Positions 8,884 to 18,733 of a stretch of DNA of 64,000 nucleotides are shown piece after piece (within the stretch, counting starts at the first letter, position 1; the number at the start of each line of letters is the position of its first letter). The notes below the pieces were generated by a model that saw nothing but the letters and a program-made list of their open reading frames with translations, had not been told where the DNA came from and searched no databases. This DNA comes from Chitinophaga sp. (GTDB lineage: Bacteria; Bacteroidota; Bacteroidia; Chitinophagales; Chitinophagaceae): positions 1,054,001 through 1,118,000 of the forward strand of contig NZ_JAFAIX010000012.1 of the NCBI RefSeq assembly GCF_019236475.1, written 5' to 3'. A program made the position numbers and the translations under genes.

Positions 8884-9606
8884 CTAACCATATAATTCTT
8901 GGTGTATACTTTTTCGGTCATATCCGAGGGCCTGTATCCGTTGTTTGGCCTCGTCTATCATCTCTTTCCAGCCACATAGATAAAAGTTGGCCGGTCGCCT
9001 GTCATCCTTCAGCATCTCCTCATATACCTGGTGTACATAGCCTTTATGCCCAGTCCACTCCTGCTGTCTTGACAAAGTAGGGATGTAATGAAACCCTGGA
9101 AACTCCGCTTCCAATTGGCGCATTTCCTCCGCGTACAGCAAGTCTTTTTCATATCTGGTGCCAAAAATGAGGTGTATGTCTTTATGTGGAATGTTATGTT
9201 GCATGAGGTACTTAGTCATGGCGCGGAAAGGGGCAATGCCAGTACCTGTGCAAATAAAGAATAATTCCGTGTCTAACGTTGGTGGTAGTACGAAAACTCC
9301 CAGTGGTCCTTTTAATACTAATTCACTCCCCTCCTTCACTTCATTGAAAAGGTAATGGGTGCCAGCGCCGCCTTCCAGCAATACGATGACTAGTTCTATC
9401 TCATTGGTACCATTCGGATGAGAGGCAATAGAATAGCTACGCCATCTTTTGTTCTTTTTTTCGTGAATGGGAAGGTCGAGCGTTACAAATTGCCCTGGCT
9501 TGAAATCAAAGGTTTCCATATCGGGAATTTTGATCCAGAACCTGCGCGTGTTGTGGGTTGCGTCCACAATCTTAGTAACAATGCCGGTATGCCAGTTTTC
9601 AGTCAT
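8884..9606 (-). CDS. FAD/NAD(P)-binding oxidoreductase (ferredoxin-NADP reductase-like)
   Basis: A 240-residue flavoprotein reductase without an iron-sulphur domain. The FAD-binding motif RSYSIAS is at residues 56-62 and the nucleotide-binding GTGIAPF at 121-127; the C-terminus has the FYLCGWKEMIDEA segment that ends in LY-G. This is the ferredoxin:NADP+ reductase fold, and the redox partner is not predictable. A longer in-frame extension up to 9741 exists, but it would run through a palindromic repeat (9695-9725) and lacks homology-like character, so ATG 9606 is the start. The gene converges with glyS. Confidence 0.88.
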   Translation of the reverse strand: MTENWHTGIVTKIVDATHNTRRFWIKIPDMETFDFKPGQFVTLDLPIHEKKNKRWRSYSIASHPNGTNEIELVIVLLEGGAGTHYLFNEVKEGSELVLKGPLGVFVLPPTLDTELFFICTGTGIAPFRAMTKYLMQHNIPHKDIHLIFGTRYEKDLLYAEEMRQLEAEFPGFHYIPTLSRQQEWTGHKGYVHQVYEEMLKDDRRPANFYLCGWKEMIDEAKQRIQALGYDRKSIHQELYG

Positions 9607-9694
9607 GTGGAATGGGGATTTTCTATTACTGAATATAAGGCAAATTGTTGAAGAATGATGGCATGGTGATGGCTCCTTCAAACACTTTTCAGCC

Positions 9695-9725
9695 TGTCGT
9701 CCCTGCCCAGCGGGCAGGGACGACA
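9695..9725. repeat. REP-like palindromic element, copy 1
   Basis: A perfect 14-bp stem (TGTCGTCCCTGCCC with GGGCAGGGACGACA) closes a three-base AGC loop. It lies 89 bases upstream of the reductase start in a 282-base gap that otherwise holds nothing I recognise. The same core CTGCCC-AGC-GGGCAG recurs at 22202-22232 with a different but still paired outer stem. Confidence 0.8.
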
Positions 9726-9888
9726 AAAAATATAAAACCACTATTTAATCAACCTCTTATTTATTTTTTTGACTAGCAATCAATTGGTTGAAACTATGTA
9801 ATTATCTAGTTGATTGATAGTTAATTAGATAGGTATGAATGTTGATATGTTTTTCTTAAATTTTTATTCATTTAACCCTTACTTCTTG

Positions 9889-10719
9889 ATGAAAAAAACA
9901 TCTTCATGGCTGTCCCTATCAGCCCTTATATTCTGCGTATTTGTAGTCTCCTGTTCTAAACGGGATAATCCTGCCCCAGCTACGGTTTTTACAGGGCCAG
10001 TGGCTTTGTTGGACTCCGTAGTGGAAACGTCCACTAATAATGAGAAAACACAACATTACTTCACTTATAACGCGGATAGCGGAGTGGCTAAATTTACCAT
10101 TCTATATAGTGATAAGCACTTTATGTCGGATTTTCTTTTCTATGATAATAGTCCGGTTAAGCGGTTGTTGCTCGTGTCTCAATCACTAACAGGAAAGGTC
10201 GAAGATGTTTACGGCACTAGGAGGTGTTACTACAATACAGCGGGCCTTTTAACCACAGTGAAGAATAACTCATCAGACAGCACATCTCTGGTTTATAACA
10301 GTAATAAACAACTGATAGGAAGATATTCATACAACAATGATTCTATTTACGAATCGAATGTATTAACCTGGTCTGGCCCAAACCTGGTAAAATCTGTTTA
10401 TACCTATTACAGATCCGGAGATCCCAAGTTACCAGTGGTTTTTACCTATAACTACAAGTATGATAATAAGAGAAATGCATATTCTTCCGTCGGCTTTTAC
10501 AGTATGCTAGGATACGCCTCTGCGTTTTATTGGCTGAGTGCTAATAATGTAGTTGAAATGGAACAATCTTCCGGTGGAAATACGTTTATATATACATTCA
10601 ATTATGAATATAATAACAAGAATTATCCAGTAACGGGTGCTGTGAATGTTTCGAAAAAGCTTCCCGGAGAAAACTTCAACTTTTATAATGCAACGAAACG
10701 GTTTGTGTATAAAGATTAA
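9889..10719 (+). CDS. Putative lipoprotein, YD-like/DUF4595-like repeats
   Basis: A 276-residue predicted lipoprotein. The leader MKKTSSWLSLSALIFCVFVV ends in a lipobox with Cys at residue 22 (SCSK). The mature part has alternating Tyr/Asn-rich beta segments (YYNTAGLLTTVKNNSSD, YNYKYDNK, FNYEYNNKNYPV), the pattern of the DUF4595/YD-repeat-like lipoproteins common in Chitinophagaceae. A longer reading frame to 9835 is ignored because the signal peptide begins at ATG 9889. It is probably anchored in the outer membrane. The function is unknown, and it stands alone with a terminator downstream. Confidence 0.75.
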   Translation: MKKTSSWLSLSALIFCVFVVSCSKRDNPAPATVFTGPVALLDSVVETSTNNEKTQHYFTYNADSGVAKFTILYSDKHFMSDFLFYDNSPVKRLLLVSQSLTGKVEDVYGTRRCYYNTAGLLTTVKNNSSDSTSLVYNSNKQLIGRYSYNNDSIYESNVLTWSGPNLVKSVYTYYRSGDPKLPVVFTYNYKYDNKRNAYSSVGFYSMLGYASAFYWLSANNVVEMEQSSGGNTFIYTFNYEYNNKNYPVTGAVNVSKKLPGENFNFYNATKRFVYKD

Positions 10720-10800
10720 CGATTTATTCCTATAAACCTATTATCATCGGAAAGGAAAAGGGAGGTATTATAATAACACTGAATACAAAAGCTAGAAGTA

Positions 10801-10835
10801 AAAGGGATACCATTCTGGCATCCCTTTCTCTTTTT
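10801..10835 (+). terminator. Intrinsic terminator between lipoprotein and mfd
   Basis: Stem AAAGGGAT/ATCCCTTT with additional inner pairing GATACCA/TGGCATC, followed by a T-rich tract. Confidence 0.75.
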
Positions 10836-10870
10836 AACTTTCCTCCTACAAGAGAAATTTAATTTCTTCG

Positions 10871-10878
10871 TATCTTTG
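10871..10878 (+). promoter_or_regulatory. -7 promoter element of mfd
   Basis: TATCTTTG fits TAnnTTTG. The ATG at 10887 follows after 8 bases, again implying a leader of only a few nucleotides. No TTG is visible at the normal -33 distance. Confidence 0.45.
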
Positions 10879-10886
10879 CATCCTTC

Positions 10887-13800
10887 ATGAATTTACAGGC
10901 CGTATTACAACTATTTCAGCGTGATAATCGCCTGCAAACCCTGGTGAAAGGGATTAATTCCCCCGCACCGCAATACTTTCAGCTTTCTTCCCTCAGTGGA
11001 AGCGCTATAAATTTTGTGGCTGTAGGCACCTGGGCGCAAGCAGAGGCGAACCATCTCTTCATCCTCAACGATAAAGAGGAGGCGGCGTATTTTCAAAACG
11101 ACCTGGAACAACTCTCCCAGGCACTCGATATCTTCTATTTCCCCGATTCTTTCAAGAAGACAGGCCAGTTCAACGACATCAACGGCAGCCACAGTATGCT
11201 GCGCACAGAAGCTTTGATGAAGTTCTCCGGCCAAAGTCCACATAAGAAAATCCTGGTCACCTACCCAGAAGCCCTTTGGGAAAAGGTTGCCGCCAGCAAC
11301 GCTTTCAGCAATAACATGGTGCAGTTGAAAGTAGGCGACGTGCTGAAAGTGGATGAACTCCTGGAAAAACTGGTGGAATGGGGATTTCATTTTACCGATT
11401 TCGTATATGAACCCGGCCAATATGCCGTACGTGGCGGTATCGTCGATATCTACTCTTTTGGTAACGACAAACCTTATCGTATAGAATTGTTTGGGGAAGA
11501 CATCGACTCTATCCGCCTCTTCGATCCCGAGTCTCAATTGAGTGAGCGTAAACTCACCCAAGTGACCCTCATCGCCAATATGGATACAAGAGCGGCCGAA
11601 CATACTAAAACCTCTCTGCTAGAGTTCCTCCCAGATAATACCATCGTCTGGATGAAAGATCCATCCTATATCCAAGGGGTGATCGAACAAATGGAACAAC
11701 GCCTGGATGATTTCCTCCAAACCGGCCAGAAAGTACGCGTAGATGAAGATGAGGAAATGCTCCTCAAAGAAGAAGATTTCGTGAAAGCAGCGGTTCTCAT
11801 GGAACAACTGAAAAAACGTACTTCCATCATCTTCGGAAATAAAGACTGGCTGCAGGATCAAGGGCTTAATGCAGCAACCATCGCTTTTGATACCCAGGAA
11901 CAACCTGTCTTCAACAGGCAGTTTGATATGCTCCTGAAGGATCTCGGCACACATAACAGCAGTAAATATTCTCTTTTCATATTCGCAGATAATCCGCGCC
12001 AACTGGAACGTCTGCGCAGCATTTTCGAAGATCTAAAAGCCCAGTTCGTATTCTATCCGATTCCGGTGCCTATCAGCCGCGGCTTTATAGATCACTCCCT
12101 CAAACTGGTGTGCTATACAGATCACCAGATCTTCCAACGTTTTCATAAATCCAAGGTAAAACAAGCCTACAACAAGAATAAGGCGATTACCATGAAAACG
12201 CTGCGGGAATTGCAACCGGGCGACTATGTAACCCATATCGATCATGGTGTGGGCGTTTATAGCGGATTGCAGAAAATTGAAGTAGGCGGAAAAATGCAGG
12301 AGGCGATCCGTATTATTTACAAAAACAACGATCTGTTGTATGTAAATATCAACTCCCTCCACAAAATCAGCAAATACACCGGCAAAGAAGGCGTTGAACC
12401 ACGGGTCAATAAACTGGGTAGCGATGCCTGGGATAAGCTGAAAGAAAAAGCGAAAACGCAGGTAAAAGATATTGCCAAAGATCTGATCCAACTCTATGCG
12501 GTACGTAAGGCCCAGCAAGGGTTCTCTCATACGCCAGATACTTATCTGCAGACAGAATTGGAGGCATCCTTCATCTATGAGGATACGCCAGATCAGAGTA
12601 AAGCAACAGCAGATGTTAAGAGAGACATGGAGGCGCCTGCGCCTATGGACCGCCTCGTATGCGGCGATGTGGGCTTTGGTAAAACAGAGGTGGCCGTACG
12701 CGCTGCGTTTAAATCCGTTGTGGATGGCAAACAAGCCGCGATCCTCGTACCTACTACCATCCTGGCTTTCCAGCACTATAAAACCTTTGCTGATCGTCTG
12801 AAAGATTTCCCTTGCACAGTCGACTATCTCAACCGCTTCAAATCTTCCAAGGAAAAGAAAGAAACACTTAAAAAACTGGAAGAAGGTAAAATTGATATCA
12901 TCGTAGGTACCCATGCTTTGCTGAGTAAAGACGTGAAGTTCAAAGACCTCGGTGTGCTCATAGTAGATGAAGAACAGAAGTTCGGTGTAAGCGCAAAAGA
13001 AAAACTCAAACAGATAAAACATAATGTGGATACGCTGACCCTAACGGCAACGCCTATCCCAAGAACCTTGCAGTTCTCTCTCATGGGAGCTCGGGATCTC
13101 TCTATTATCAACACTCCTCCTCCTAACCGTCAGGCGATAGAAACCGAAGTGCATGTGTTTGACCATGACCTCATCCGCGATGCGATCTACTATGAAACAG
13201 AACGCGGCGGACAGGTTTACTTCGTGCATAACCGCGTGAAAGGACTAGGTGAAATGGCTGGATTGATCCAAGGCCTCTGCCCGGATCTGTCTATCGCCAC
13301 TGCACACGGTCAGTTGGAAGGACACCAGTTGGAAGAAGTTATCCTCGATTTTATCGATAGAAAATACGATGTACTGGTTTGTACCAACATCGTGGAAAGT
13401 GGTGTGGATATTCCTAATGCAAATACCATTATCATCAATAATGCGCATCACTTTGGATTAAGCGACCTACACCAGTTGCGTGGCCGTGTAGGCCGTAGTA
13501 ACAAGAAAGCTTTCTGTTACTTACTGGCGCCACCGATGAGTACCCTCCCCGCCGATAGCCGTAAACGCCTGCAAACACTGGAACAACACAGTGAACTAGG
13601 TAGCGGCTTCCAAATCGCTATGCGCGACCTGGACATCCGCGGTGCCGGTAACCTTTTAGGCGGAGAACAAAGTGGATTCATGGCGGAAATAGGCTTCGAT
13701 ATGTACCAGAAAATCCTGGACGAAGCTATCCGTGAACTGAAACAAAATGAATTCCGCGACCTCTTCAAAGATCAACTGGAAGAGAAAAAGGACTTCGTGT

Positions 13801-14258
13801 CTGACTGTACTATCGATACTGATCTCGAAATCCTCATCCCAGATACCTATATCGAAAGTATCCAGGAACGTCTGAACCTCTATCAAGAGCTGGATAATAT
13901 CATTGAAGAAGGTAAACTCCAGGCTTTTGAAACAGAACTGGTAGACCGCTTCGGTCCATTACCGGAACCTGTGAAAGACCTGCTCACTATGATCCGCTGC
14001 CGCTGGATGGCGATTCAATTGGGCTTTGAGAAGATGATGCTCAAAGAAGAAAACCTGCGCTGCTACTTTATTAACAACCCGGATTCCCCTTACTTCGAAT
14101 CCCCTACGTTCAATCATATCCTCACCTATATTCAAACCCGCACCAACAACGCGAAACTGAAACAGGTAGGCAAGAACTTTATGCTCGTTGGTAGCCGCAT
14201 AAAGAACATGAACGACCTCTTCGACTTCCTGAAAGGCATGACCGACAGCCGTCACTAA
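10887..14258 (+). CDS. mfd: Transcription-repair coupling factor Mfd
   Basis: A 1123-residue SF2 translocase that removes RNA polymerase stalled at DNA lesions and recruits the UvrAB excision machinery. Domains in order: UvrB-like N-terminal region (~1-450), RNA-polymerase-interacting CarD-like domain (GDYVTHIDHGVGVYSG, ~447), RecG-like helicase domains (Walker A GDVGFGKT at 593-600, Walker B DEEQ at 694-697, motif TATPIPRT), then the TRCF C-terminal domain (~1000-1100). Length is normal for Bacteroidota Mfd. It is monocistronic as far as can be seen: preceded by a terminator and a -7 element, with 173 bases before the next start. Confidence 0.97.
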   Translation: MNLQAVLQLFQRDNRLQTLVKGINSPAPQYFQLSSLSGSAINFVAVGTWAQAEANHLFILNDKEEAAYFQNDLEQLSQALDIFYFPDSFKKTGQFNDINGSHSMLRTEALMKFSGQSPHKKILVTYPEALWEKVAASNAFSNNMVQLKVGDVLKVDELLEKLVEWGFHFTDFVYEPGQYAVRGGIVDIYSFGNDKPYRIELFGEDIDSIRLFDPESQLSERKLTQVTLIANMDTRAAEHTKTSLLEFLPDNTIVWMKDPSYIQGVIEQMEQRLDDFLQTGQKVRVDEDEEMLLKEEDFVKAAVLMEQLKKRTSIIFGNKDWLQDQGLNAATIAFDTQEQPVFNRQFDMLLKDLGTHNSSKYSLFIFADNPRQLERLRSIFEDLKAQFVFYPIPVPISRGFIDHSLKLVCYTDHQIFQRFHKSKVKQAYNKNKAITMKTLRELQPGDYVTHIDHGVGVYSGLQKIEVGGKMQEAIRIIYKNNDLLYVNINSLHKISKYTGKEGVEPRVNKLGSDAWDKLKEKAKTQVKDIAKDLIQLYAVRKAQQGFSHTPDTYLQTELEASFIYEDTPDQSKATADVKRDMEAPAPMDRLVCGDVGFGKTEVAVRAAFKSVVDGKQAAILVPTTILAFQHYKTFADRLKDFPCTVDYLNRFKSSKEKKETLKKLEEGKIDIIVGTHALLSKDVKFKDLGVLIVDEEQKFGVSAKEKLKQIKHNVDTLTLTATPIPRTLQFSLMGARDLSIINTPPPNRQAIETEVHVFDHDLIRDAIYYETERGGQVYFVHNRVKGLGEMAGLIQGLCPDLSIATAHGQLEGHQLEEVILDFIDRKYDVLVCTNIVESGVDIPNANTIIINNAHHFGLSDLHQLRGRVGRSNKKAFCYLLAPPMSTLPADSRKRLQTLEQHSELGSGFQIAMRDLDIRGAGNLLGGEQSGFMAEIGFDMYQKILDEAIRELKQNEFRDLFKDQLEEKKDFVSDCTIDTDLEILIPDTYIESIQERLNLYQELDNIIEEGKLQAFETELVDRFGPLPEPVKDLLTMIRCRWMAIQLGFEKMMLKEENLRCYFINNPDSPYFESPTFNHILTYIQTRTNNAKLKQVGKNFMLVGSRIKNMNDLFDFLKGMTDSRH

Positions 14259-14431
14259 AAATTTTTTGTAACATTTTTTGGATGTAATCGTTTCATTTTT
14301 AACTCGAAACGCATGTATTTTATTTTTTAATCAAAAATTTTTCACCCCGCTTTATGGAAACGCATCATGATCCCGCATCATGTTGTCGTAATTCACAAAG
14401 AACATTTTTTACAAAGAAAAAACATAGACAC

Positions 14432-15139
14432 ATGAAAAAGGTAATGTTATTAGCCGCAGGATTATTTTTAGCGATGACCACATTTGCACAGGCTGCAGAC
14501 AATAAACCAACTGAGAAGAAAATCGAAGTAACCGGTTCTTCTGAAATAGAAATAACTCCTGACGAAATCTATTTCCAGATTTCCCTGAAAGAATACCTGA
14601 AAGGTAAAACCAAAGTGGAAATCACTGAGCTGGAAAAACAATTACAGAAAGCGGTAGTAGATGCGGGTATCCCGAAAGAAAATCTCACTGTGGAAAATGT
14701 ATCCGGATATAACTACGACTGGCTGCGTAAAAAGAAAAATCCACTGGAATTCATGGCCAGCAAACAATATCGCCTGAAGCTGAATAAACTGGATAAAATC
14801 AATATCATCCTGGGCGCTGTAGATGCAGAAGGTATTGAAAGCACTCGAATCACTTCTTATACTTCCAGCAAAATGGAAGAATACCGCAAAGAAGCTAAGA
14901 TAAAAGCACTGCAGGCTGCTAAAACAAAAGCGGATTATATGGTAAACGCTATTGGTGAGAAACTGGGTGGTATCCTGGAAATCCAGGAAATCAATACAGA
15001 TAGCTATTCCGATGTTCATCCAATGGCAGTAAACATGTATGCTAAATCTGCTGATGCAATGGGTGGCGGTATCTCTGATATAGATTTCAAAACGATCAAA
15101 GTACGTGGCGAAGTAAGAGCTGTATTCAGCATCAAATAA
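14432..15139 (+). CDS. SIMPL-domain (DUF541) periplasmic protein
   Basis: A 235-residue exported protein with signal peptide (MKKVMLLAAGLFLAMTTFAQ). The SIMPL domain runs from ~35 to the end: it opens with IEVTGSSEIEITPDEIYFQI and closes with the usual beta strand (KTIKVRGEVRAVFSIK). The family (E. coli YggE-like, BP26-like) is periplasmic or outer-membrane associated and linked to stress tolerance, without a known reaction. An in-frame upstream ATG at 14354 would add 26 residues before the signal peptide and is rejected. The 3' end is shared with a bidirectional terminator facing the TonB receptor. Confidence 0.88.
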   Translation: MKKVMLLAAGLFLAMTTFAQAADNKPTEKKIEVTGSSEIEITPDEIYFQISLKEYLKGKTKVEITELEKQLQKAVVDAGIPKENLTVENVSGYNYDWLRKKKNPLEFMASKQYRLKLNKLDKINIILGAVDAEGIESTRITSYTSSKMEEYRKEAKIKALQAAKTKADYMVNAIGEKLGGILEIQEINTDSYSDVHPMAVNMYAKSADAMGGGISDIDFKTIKVRGEVRAVFSIK

Positions 15140-15163
15140 GTATAACAGCTATACGGATAAAAC

Positions 15164-15195
15164 AAAAAGGGCTGACCATGTGGTCAGCCCTTTTT
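15164..15195. terminator. Bidirectional terminator between SIMPL gene and TonB receptor
   Basis: A 14-15 bp stem (AAAAAGGGCTGACC with GGTCAGCCCTTTTT) has A-tract and T-tract flanks, serving two convergent genes. Confidence 0.9.
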
Positions 15196-15218
15196 ATATT
15201 GTTCTTACTAACTCAATA

Positions 15219-18200
15219 TTAGAAGCTATATCTCAGACCAAGTTGCATTTGAGATCTTGATCCGAAGAAGTCTGTTGCATAAGGAGTGCCTGGGTTAGAC
15301 CAAGTGTAAATTGGGTAACCGTTAACAGGAGCATTTTTGGTTGCACTCAGACCAACACTTGAAGTAGAGTTGAAAGTGTTTGGAGAGAATGTTTGGATAC
15401 CCCAGTTTTTGTTCAACAGGTTAGTCAGATTCACGATATCATAAGTCAGGGTGATAGTGTGAGTGCGTTTACCTGTTTTAATGTTCAGGTCCTGAGACAG
15501 ACGGAAGTCAGCCTGATAGTTCCATGGAGTGCGGCCACCGTTACGCTCAGTGAAGTTGCCTTTACGAGTGCTCAGGTATTTGTTACCATCAACATAAGCC
15601 ATGAAATCAGCAGCTTGTTGTGCAGCGGTTTTACCACCAGCGATGTCTACAAAGAATTTCTGTGCTTCGGTTACATCAGTAGGGATGTAAGCCAGGCTCA
15701 CTTGCTGTGGAGTACCCTGGATGGTAGCGTTTACGAAACCATAGGTATAAGGAGTACCGGATTGAGCGCTGAAGAACAGGCTGAAGTTAGTGAGCCATTT
15801 ACCTTTAGTACCCCAATCTTGTCTGTAGTTAGCAGTTGCTACGATACGGTGACGGATGTCGAAGTTAGAGTAAGCCAGACCTGGGTTGTTAGGGTTCAGT
15901 GCCTGGTTCAGTTGCCAGTTAGACTCCATGGAGTTACGGATACCGTTGGTGATATCTTTCGCTTGACCGTAAGTGTAAGCGGCCATGAAGTTCAAGCCCC
16001 AAGGGAAAGTCTTGGTGATCTGACCGGTAATGCTGTAACGGTAACCTTTGTCAGTGTTAGACAGCAGGTAAGCGTTGGTGTACAGCGGGTTGATTTTTTT
16101 ACCGGAGAAGATAGGCTGTTGTTTGTTTACATCGTAAGCGTAGTAAGTAGGATTGTCAACCAGGTTCACTTGTTGGAACATCAGGTCTTTGATTACTTTG
16201 GTAAAGATACCCTCTACAGTGAATTTCCACTGATCCTGAGTAGTGTAATCAAATGCCAGGCTGCTTCTCCATACCTGAGGCATTTTGAAGTTGTTGTCGA
16301 TCAGATCCACCTGAGTAGCACTCGCAGGATCGTTAACATTAACACCGTTCTGTTTTGCGAAATCAGCGATACCGTTTGCAGAAGGTTGAGCAGCAGGCAG
16401 CGGAGTATTTACAAATGGTTTAGCAGAAGATTTCTGATCGTAAGCACCGTAAGTTACACCGTTGTTGTAGAATGCATAACCTAACCATGCGAAAGGAATA
16501 CGACCGGTGAATAAACCAGTACCACCGCGCAGTACCATAGTGTTGTCACCTTTGATATCGTAGTTAAAGCCTAAGCGTGGAGAGATCTGTACATTGTTCA
16601 GGAAGTCATTTTTGATATCCTGTGGTTTAGTGTAGGTGTAGGTAGTTCCGTAGTTAGCATCAACAGGCGCTTTGGTGGTTTTGTCGCTCAAAGGCTGTTT
16701 GTTTGGAATACCAGTGTAGTCCAGACGGATACCCGGAGTGATTTTGAAACGATCAGTCAACTGAATCTCGTCTTGTCCATACAGGCTCAACAGGTTTACT
16801 TTGAACTGTGCTGGAGGATTGCTCATGATATAATCACGAGAGTTGTTAGCGTAGTTATAGTTACCACGTACACGAGAAGGATTGTTGTTCAGGAAGTCAG
16901 CTACAGAGTTGTAGTCCAGACGGCCGTTCCAAGAGTTAACAAAACCATAGGTGATGTTATAGAACTCATTGTGCGTACCGAAGGTGAAGGTATTTTTACC
17001 TTTGAAGATGGTAACGTTATCAGTTACTTCAAAAGTTTTCTGTCTCATGTTGAAGATACTAGCTTCACGGTCAGTACCCAAGAAGATAGTAGTACCAGGT
17101 GTTTTACCAGCAATCTGGATCTGCGGAGTAGCAGGATTAGACAGTGGATCACGGAAGTCATGTACAGAAGAGTAACCCAGAATAAAGCTGTTGGAAACAG
17201 TTGGGTTGAAGTTACTTTTCAGTTCAGCTACTGTAGAAGTCTGGTTATTGGTTTGTTTGAAGTCGATACCTTTGAAACGGAAGTTTTGTTGATCGCGTTC
17301 CAGGTTGGTAGCTTCAGATGTGATAGTGTTGTTACGCACTGTCAACGTGTGTTTGGAGTTGATGTGCCAGTCAATGCGGTTGAAGAATTTGTTGGAATTG
17401 GAATAGATGGAAGTATTACCATAAGTTCCTGGATCCACACCATATTCTTTCATTTTAGCAGTGATATCCATCGCATCTTTTTCGCTGAGGATATTCGCTA
17501 CATCTGGCGTACCAGCAGCGAGGATAACTGGATCTACACGACGAGTGATTTCTGCGTTGGTGAAGAAGAACAGTTTATTTTTAATGATAGGGAAGCCCAA
17601 ACGAACACCTGTCTGATAATCATGGAAATCAGAAGGGATTTTAGAACCGTCACCTGCTTTGTTTTTACCAATCATGAAAGCACCACGACCATAACCATAA
17701 ACAGAACCATGGAATTCGTTGGTACCGCTACGGGTTACAGCGTTGATAGAACCTCCGAGGAAGTTACCCACTTTTACGTCAAATGGAGCCAGTAATACCT
17801 GTACATCCTGGATCGCATCGAGAGAAACAGGGTTAGTACGAGTAGAGCTACCTGGCTGACCGCTAGTGCTAGACTGACCACCGAGAGATGGGCTAAAGCC
17901 AATCGCATCGTTGTTGATCGCACCATCCAGGGTAACGTTATTATAACGGTAGTTAGTACCCAGGAAAGAGTTGTTGCTGCTCTGAGGAGTGATCTTAGTC
18001 ATATCCTGCAGACTGCGATTCAAGGAAGGAATGCGTTTGATTTGCTCCTGTCCTACTCTTACGCCTTCTTTTTTACCACCATTACCAGTGATAACTACTT
18101 CATTCAACGATTTTGATTCTTCTGCTAATTTAAAGGAGAATTGAGTGGAACCCAGTGGGAGGTTAATTTCTTTAGCCTCTTCTGCCTTGTACCCGATGAA

Positions 18201-18446
18201 AGAAACAGTGATAGTGTAAGGACCACCTGGGTTAAGGTTGTTGATGATGTAACGTCCGTCAGTGTTAGTCTGAGTACCAGCTTTAATACCGGTGGAAACG
18301 TTCAATATTACTACCGTGGCTCCTGGGATGGCCTGTCCTTTTGGATCTGCTACCTTCCCTGTGATGGAGGAAGTTGTTACCTGAGCTTGCACACTGTAAA
18401 AGAACAGTACTAATAAGCTAGTTAATAACGTAATAAATGATTTCAT
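15219..18446 (-). CDS. TonB-dependent outer-membrane receptor with carboxypeptidase-regulatory-like domain
   Basis: A 1075-residue outer-membrane protein. Order of parts: signal peptide (MKSFITLLTSLLVLFFYSVQAQ), a carboxypeptidase D regulatory-like beta-sandwich (~25-110, beginning SSITGKVADPKGQAIPGATV), a plug region (~115-250) and a long beta-barrel ending in an aromatic residue (GLRYSF), as expected for BAM-dependent assembly. It resembles the Oar-like/TonB-dependent receptors without a SusD partner; no susD gene is adjacent. Cargo is not predictable, and Oar-like members have been linked to protein or peptide secretion and uptake. It is transcribed alone; the 287-base upstream gap shows no FecI/FecR genes. 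Confidence 0.92.
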   Translation of the reverse strand: MKSFITLLTSLLVLFFYSVQAQVTTSSITGKVADPKGQAIPGATVVILNVSTGIKAGTQTNTDGRYIINNLNPGGPYTITVSFIGYKAEEAKEINLPLGSTQFSFKLAEESKSLNEVVITGNGGKKEGVRVGQEQIKRIPSLNRSLQDMTKITPQSSNNSFLGTNYRYNNVTLDGAINNDAIGFSPSLGGQSSTSGQPGSSTRTNPVSLDAIQDVQVLLAPFDVKVGNFLGGSINAVTRSGTNEFHGSVYGYGRGAFMIGKNKAGDGSKIPSDFHDYQTGVRLGFPIIKNKLFFFTNAEITRRVDPVILAAGTPDVANILSEKDAMDITAKMKEYGVDPGTYGNTSIYSNSNKFFNRIDWHINSKHTLTVRNNTITSEATNLERDQQNFRFKGIDFKQTNNQTSTVAELKSNFNPTVSNSFILGYSSVHDFRDPLSNPATPQIQIAGKTPGTTIFLGTDREASIFNMRQKTFEVTDNVTIFKGKNTFTFGTHNEFYNITYGFVNSWNGRLDYNSVADFLNNNPSRVRGNYNYANNSRDYIMSNPPAQFKVNLLSLYGQDEIQLTDRFKITPGIRLDYTGIPNKQPLSDKTTKAPVDANYGTTYTYTKPQDIKNDFLNNVQISPRLGFNYDIKGDNTMVLRGGTGLFTGRIPFAWLGYAFYNNGVTYGAYDQKSSAKPFVNTPLPAAQPSANGIADFAKQNGVNVNDPASATQVDLIDNNFKMPQVWRSSLAFDYTTQDQWKFTVEGIFTKVIKDLMFQQVNLVDNPTYYAYDVNKQQPIFSGKKINPLYTNAYLLSNTDKGYRYSITGQITKTFPWGLNFMAAYTYGQAKDITNGIRNSMESNWQLNQALNPNNPGLAYSNFDIRHRIVATANYRQDWGTKGKWLTNFSLFFSAQSGTPYTYGFVNATIQGTPQQVSLAYIPTDVTEAQKFFVDIAGGKTAAQQAADFMAYVDGNKYLSTRKGNFTERNGGRTPWNYQADFRLSQDLNIKTGKRTHTITLTYDIVNLTNLLNKNWGIQTFSPNTFNSTSSVGLSATKNAPVNGYPIYTWSNPGTPYATDFFGSRSQMQLGLRYSF

Positions 18447-18678
18447 AAAAGTTGCTGTCTGTATTTACTCCGCAAAGGAATAAACTCAAAGCAACCGGAA
18501 TGTTAACAGAAGATTACGGAATTGTTAAGAGCTTGGTATGATTAACCCAAACTGATGATTATTTCCCAAAAATGAGTTTAAAAAGTATCGATTTGATGAA
18601 CTTAATGTTAACAGATTACTTAAGATATGTTAAATTTTTAATTTTAATACAACCTATTGAAAACTATAACGTTCTAGT

Positions 18679-18708
18679 AAAAAAAAGCCCCGCTTTTATA
18701 AGCAGGGC
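18679..18708 (-). terminator. Terminator of the lipoprotein gene at 18734
   Basis: An imperfect 8-pair stem (GCCCCGCT with AGCAGGGC, one mismatch) is followed on the minus strand by a run of T. Confidence 0.65.
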
Positions 18709-18733
18709 CGCTAGATCTTAAAACGATGATTTA

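Noticed and set aside
15393..17795. Long plus-strand frames within the TonB receptor gene
   Set aside because: They are shadows of the receptor's codons; no domain or promoter supports them.
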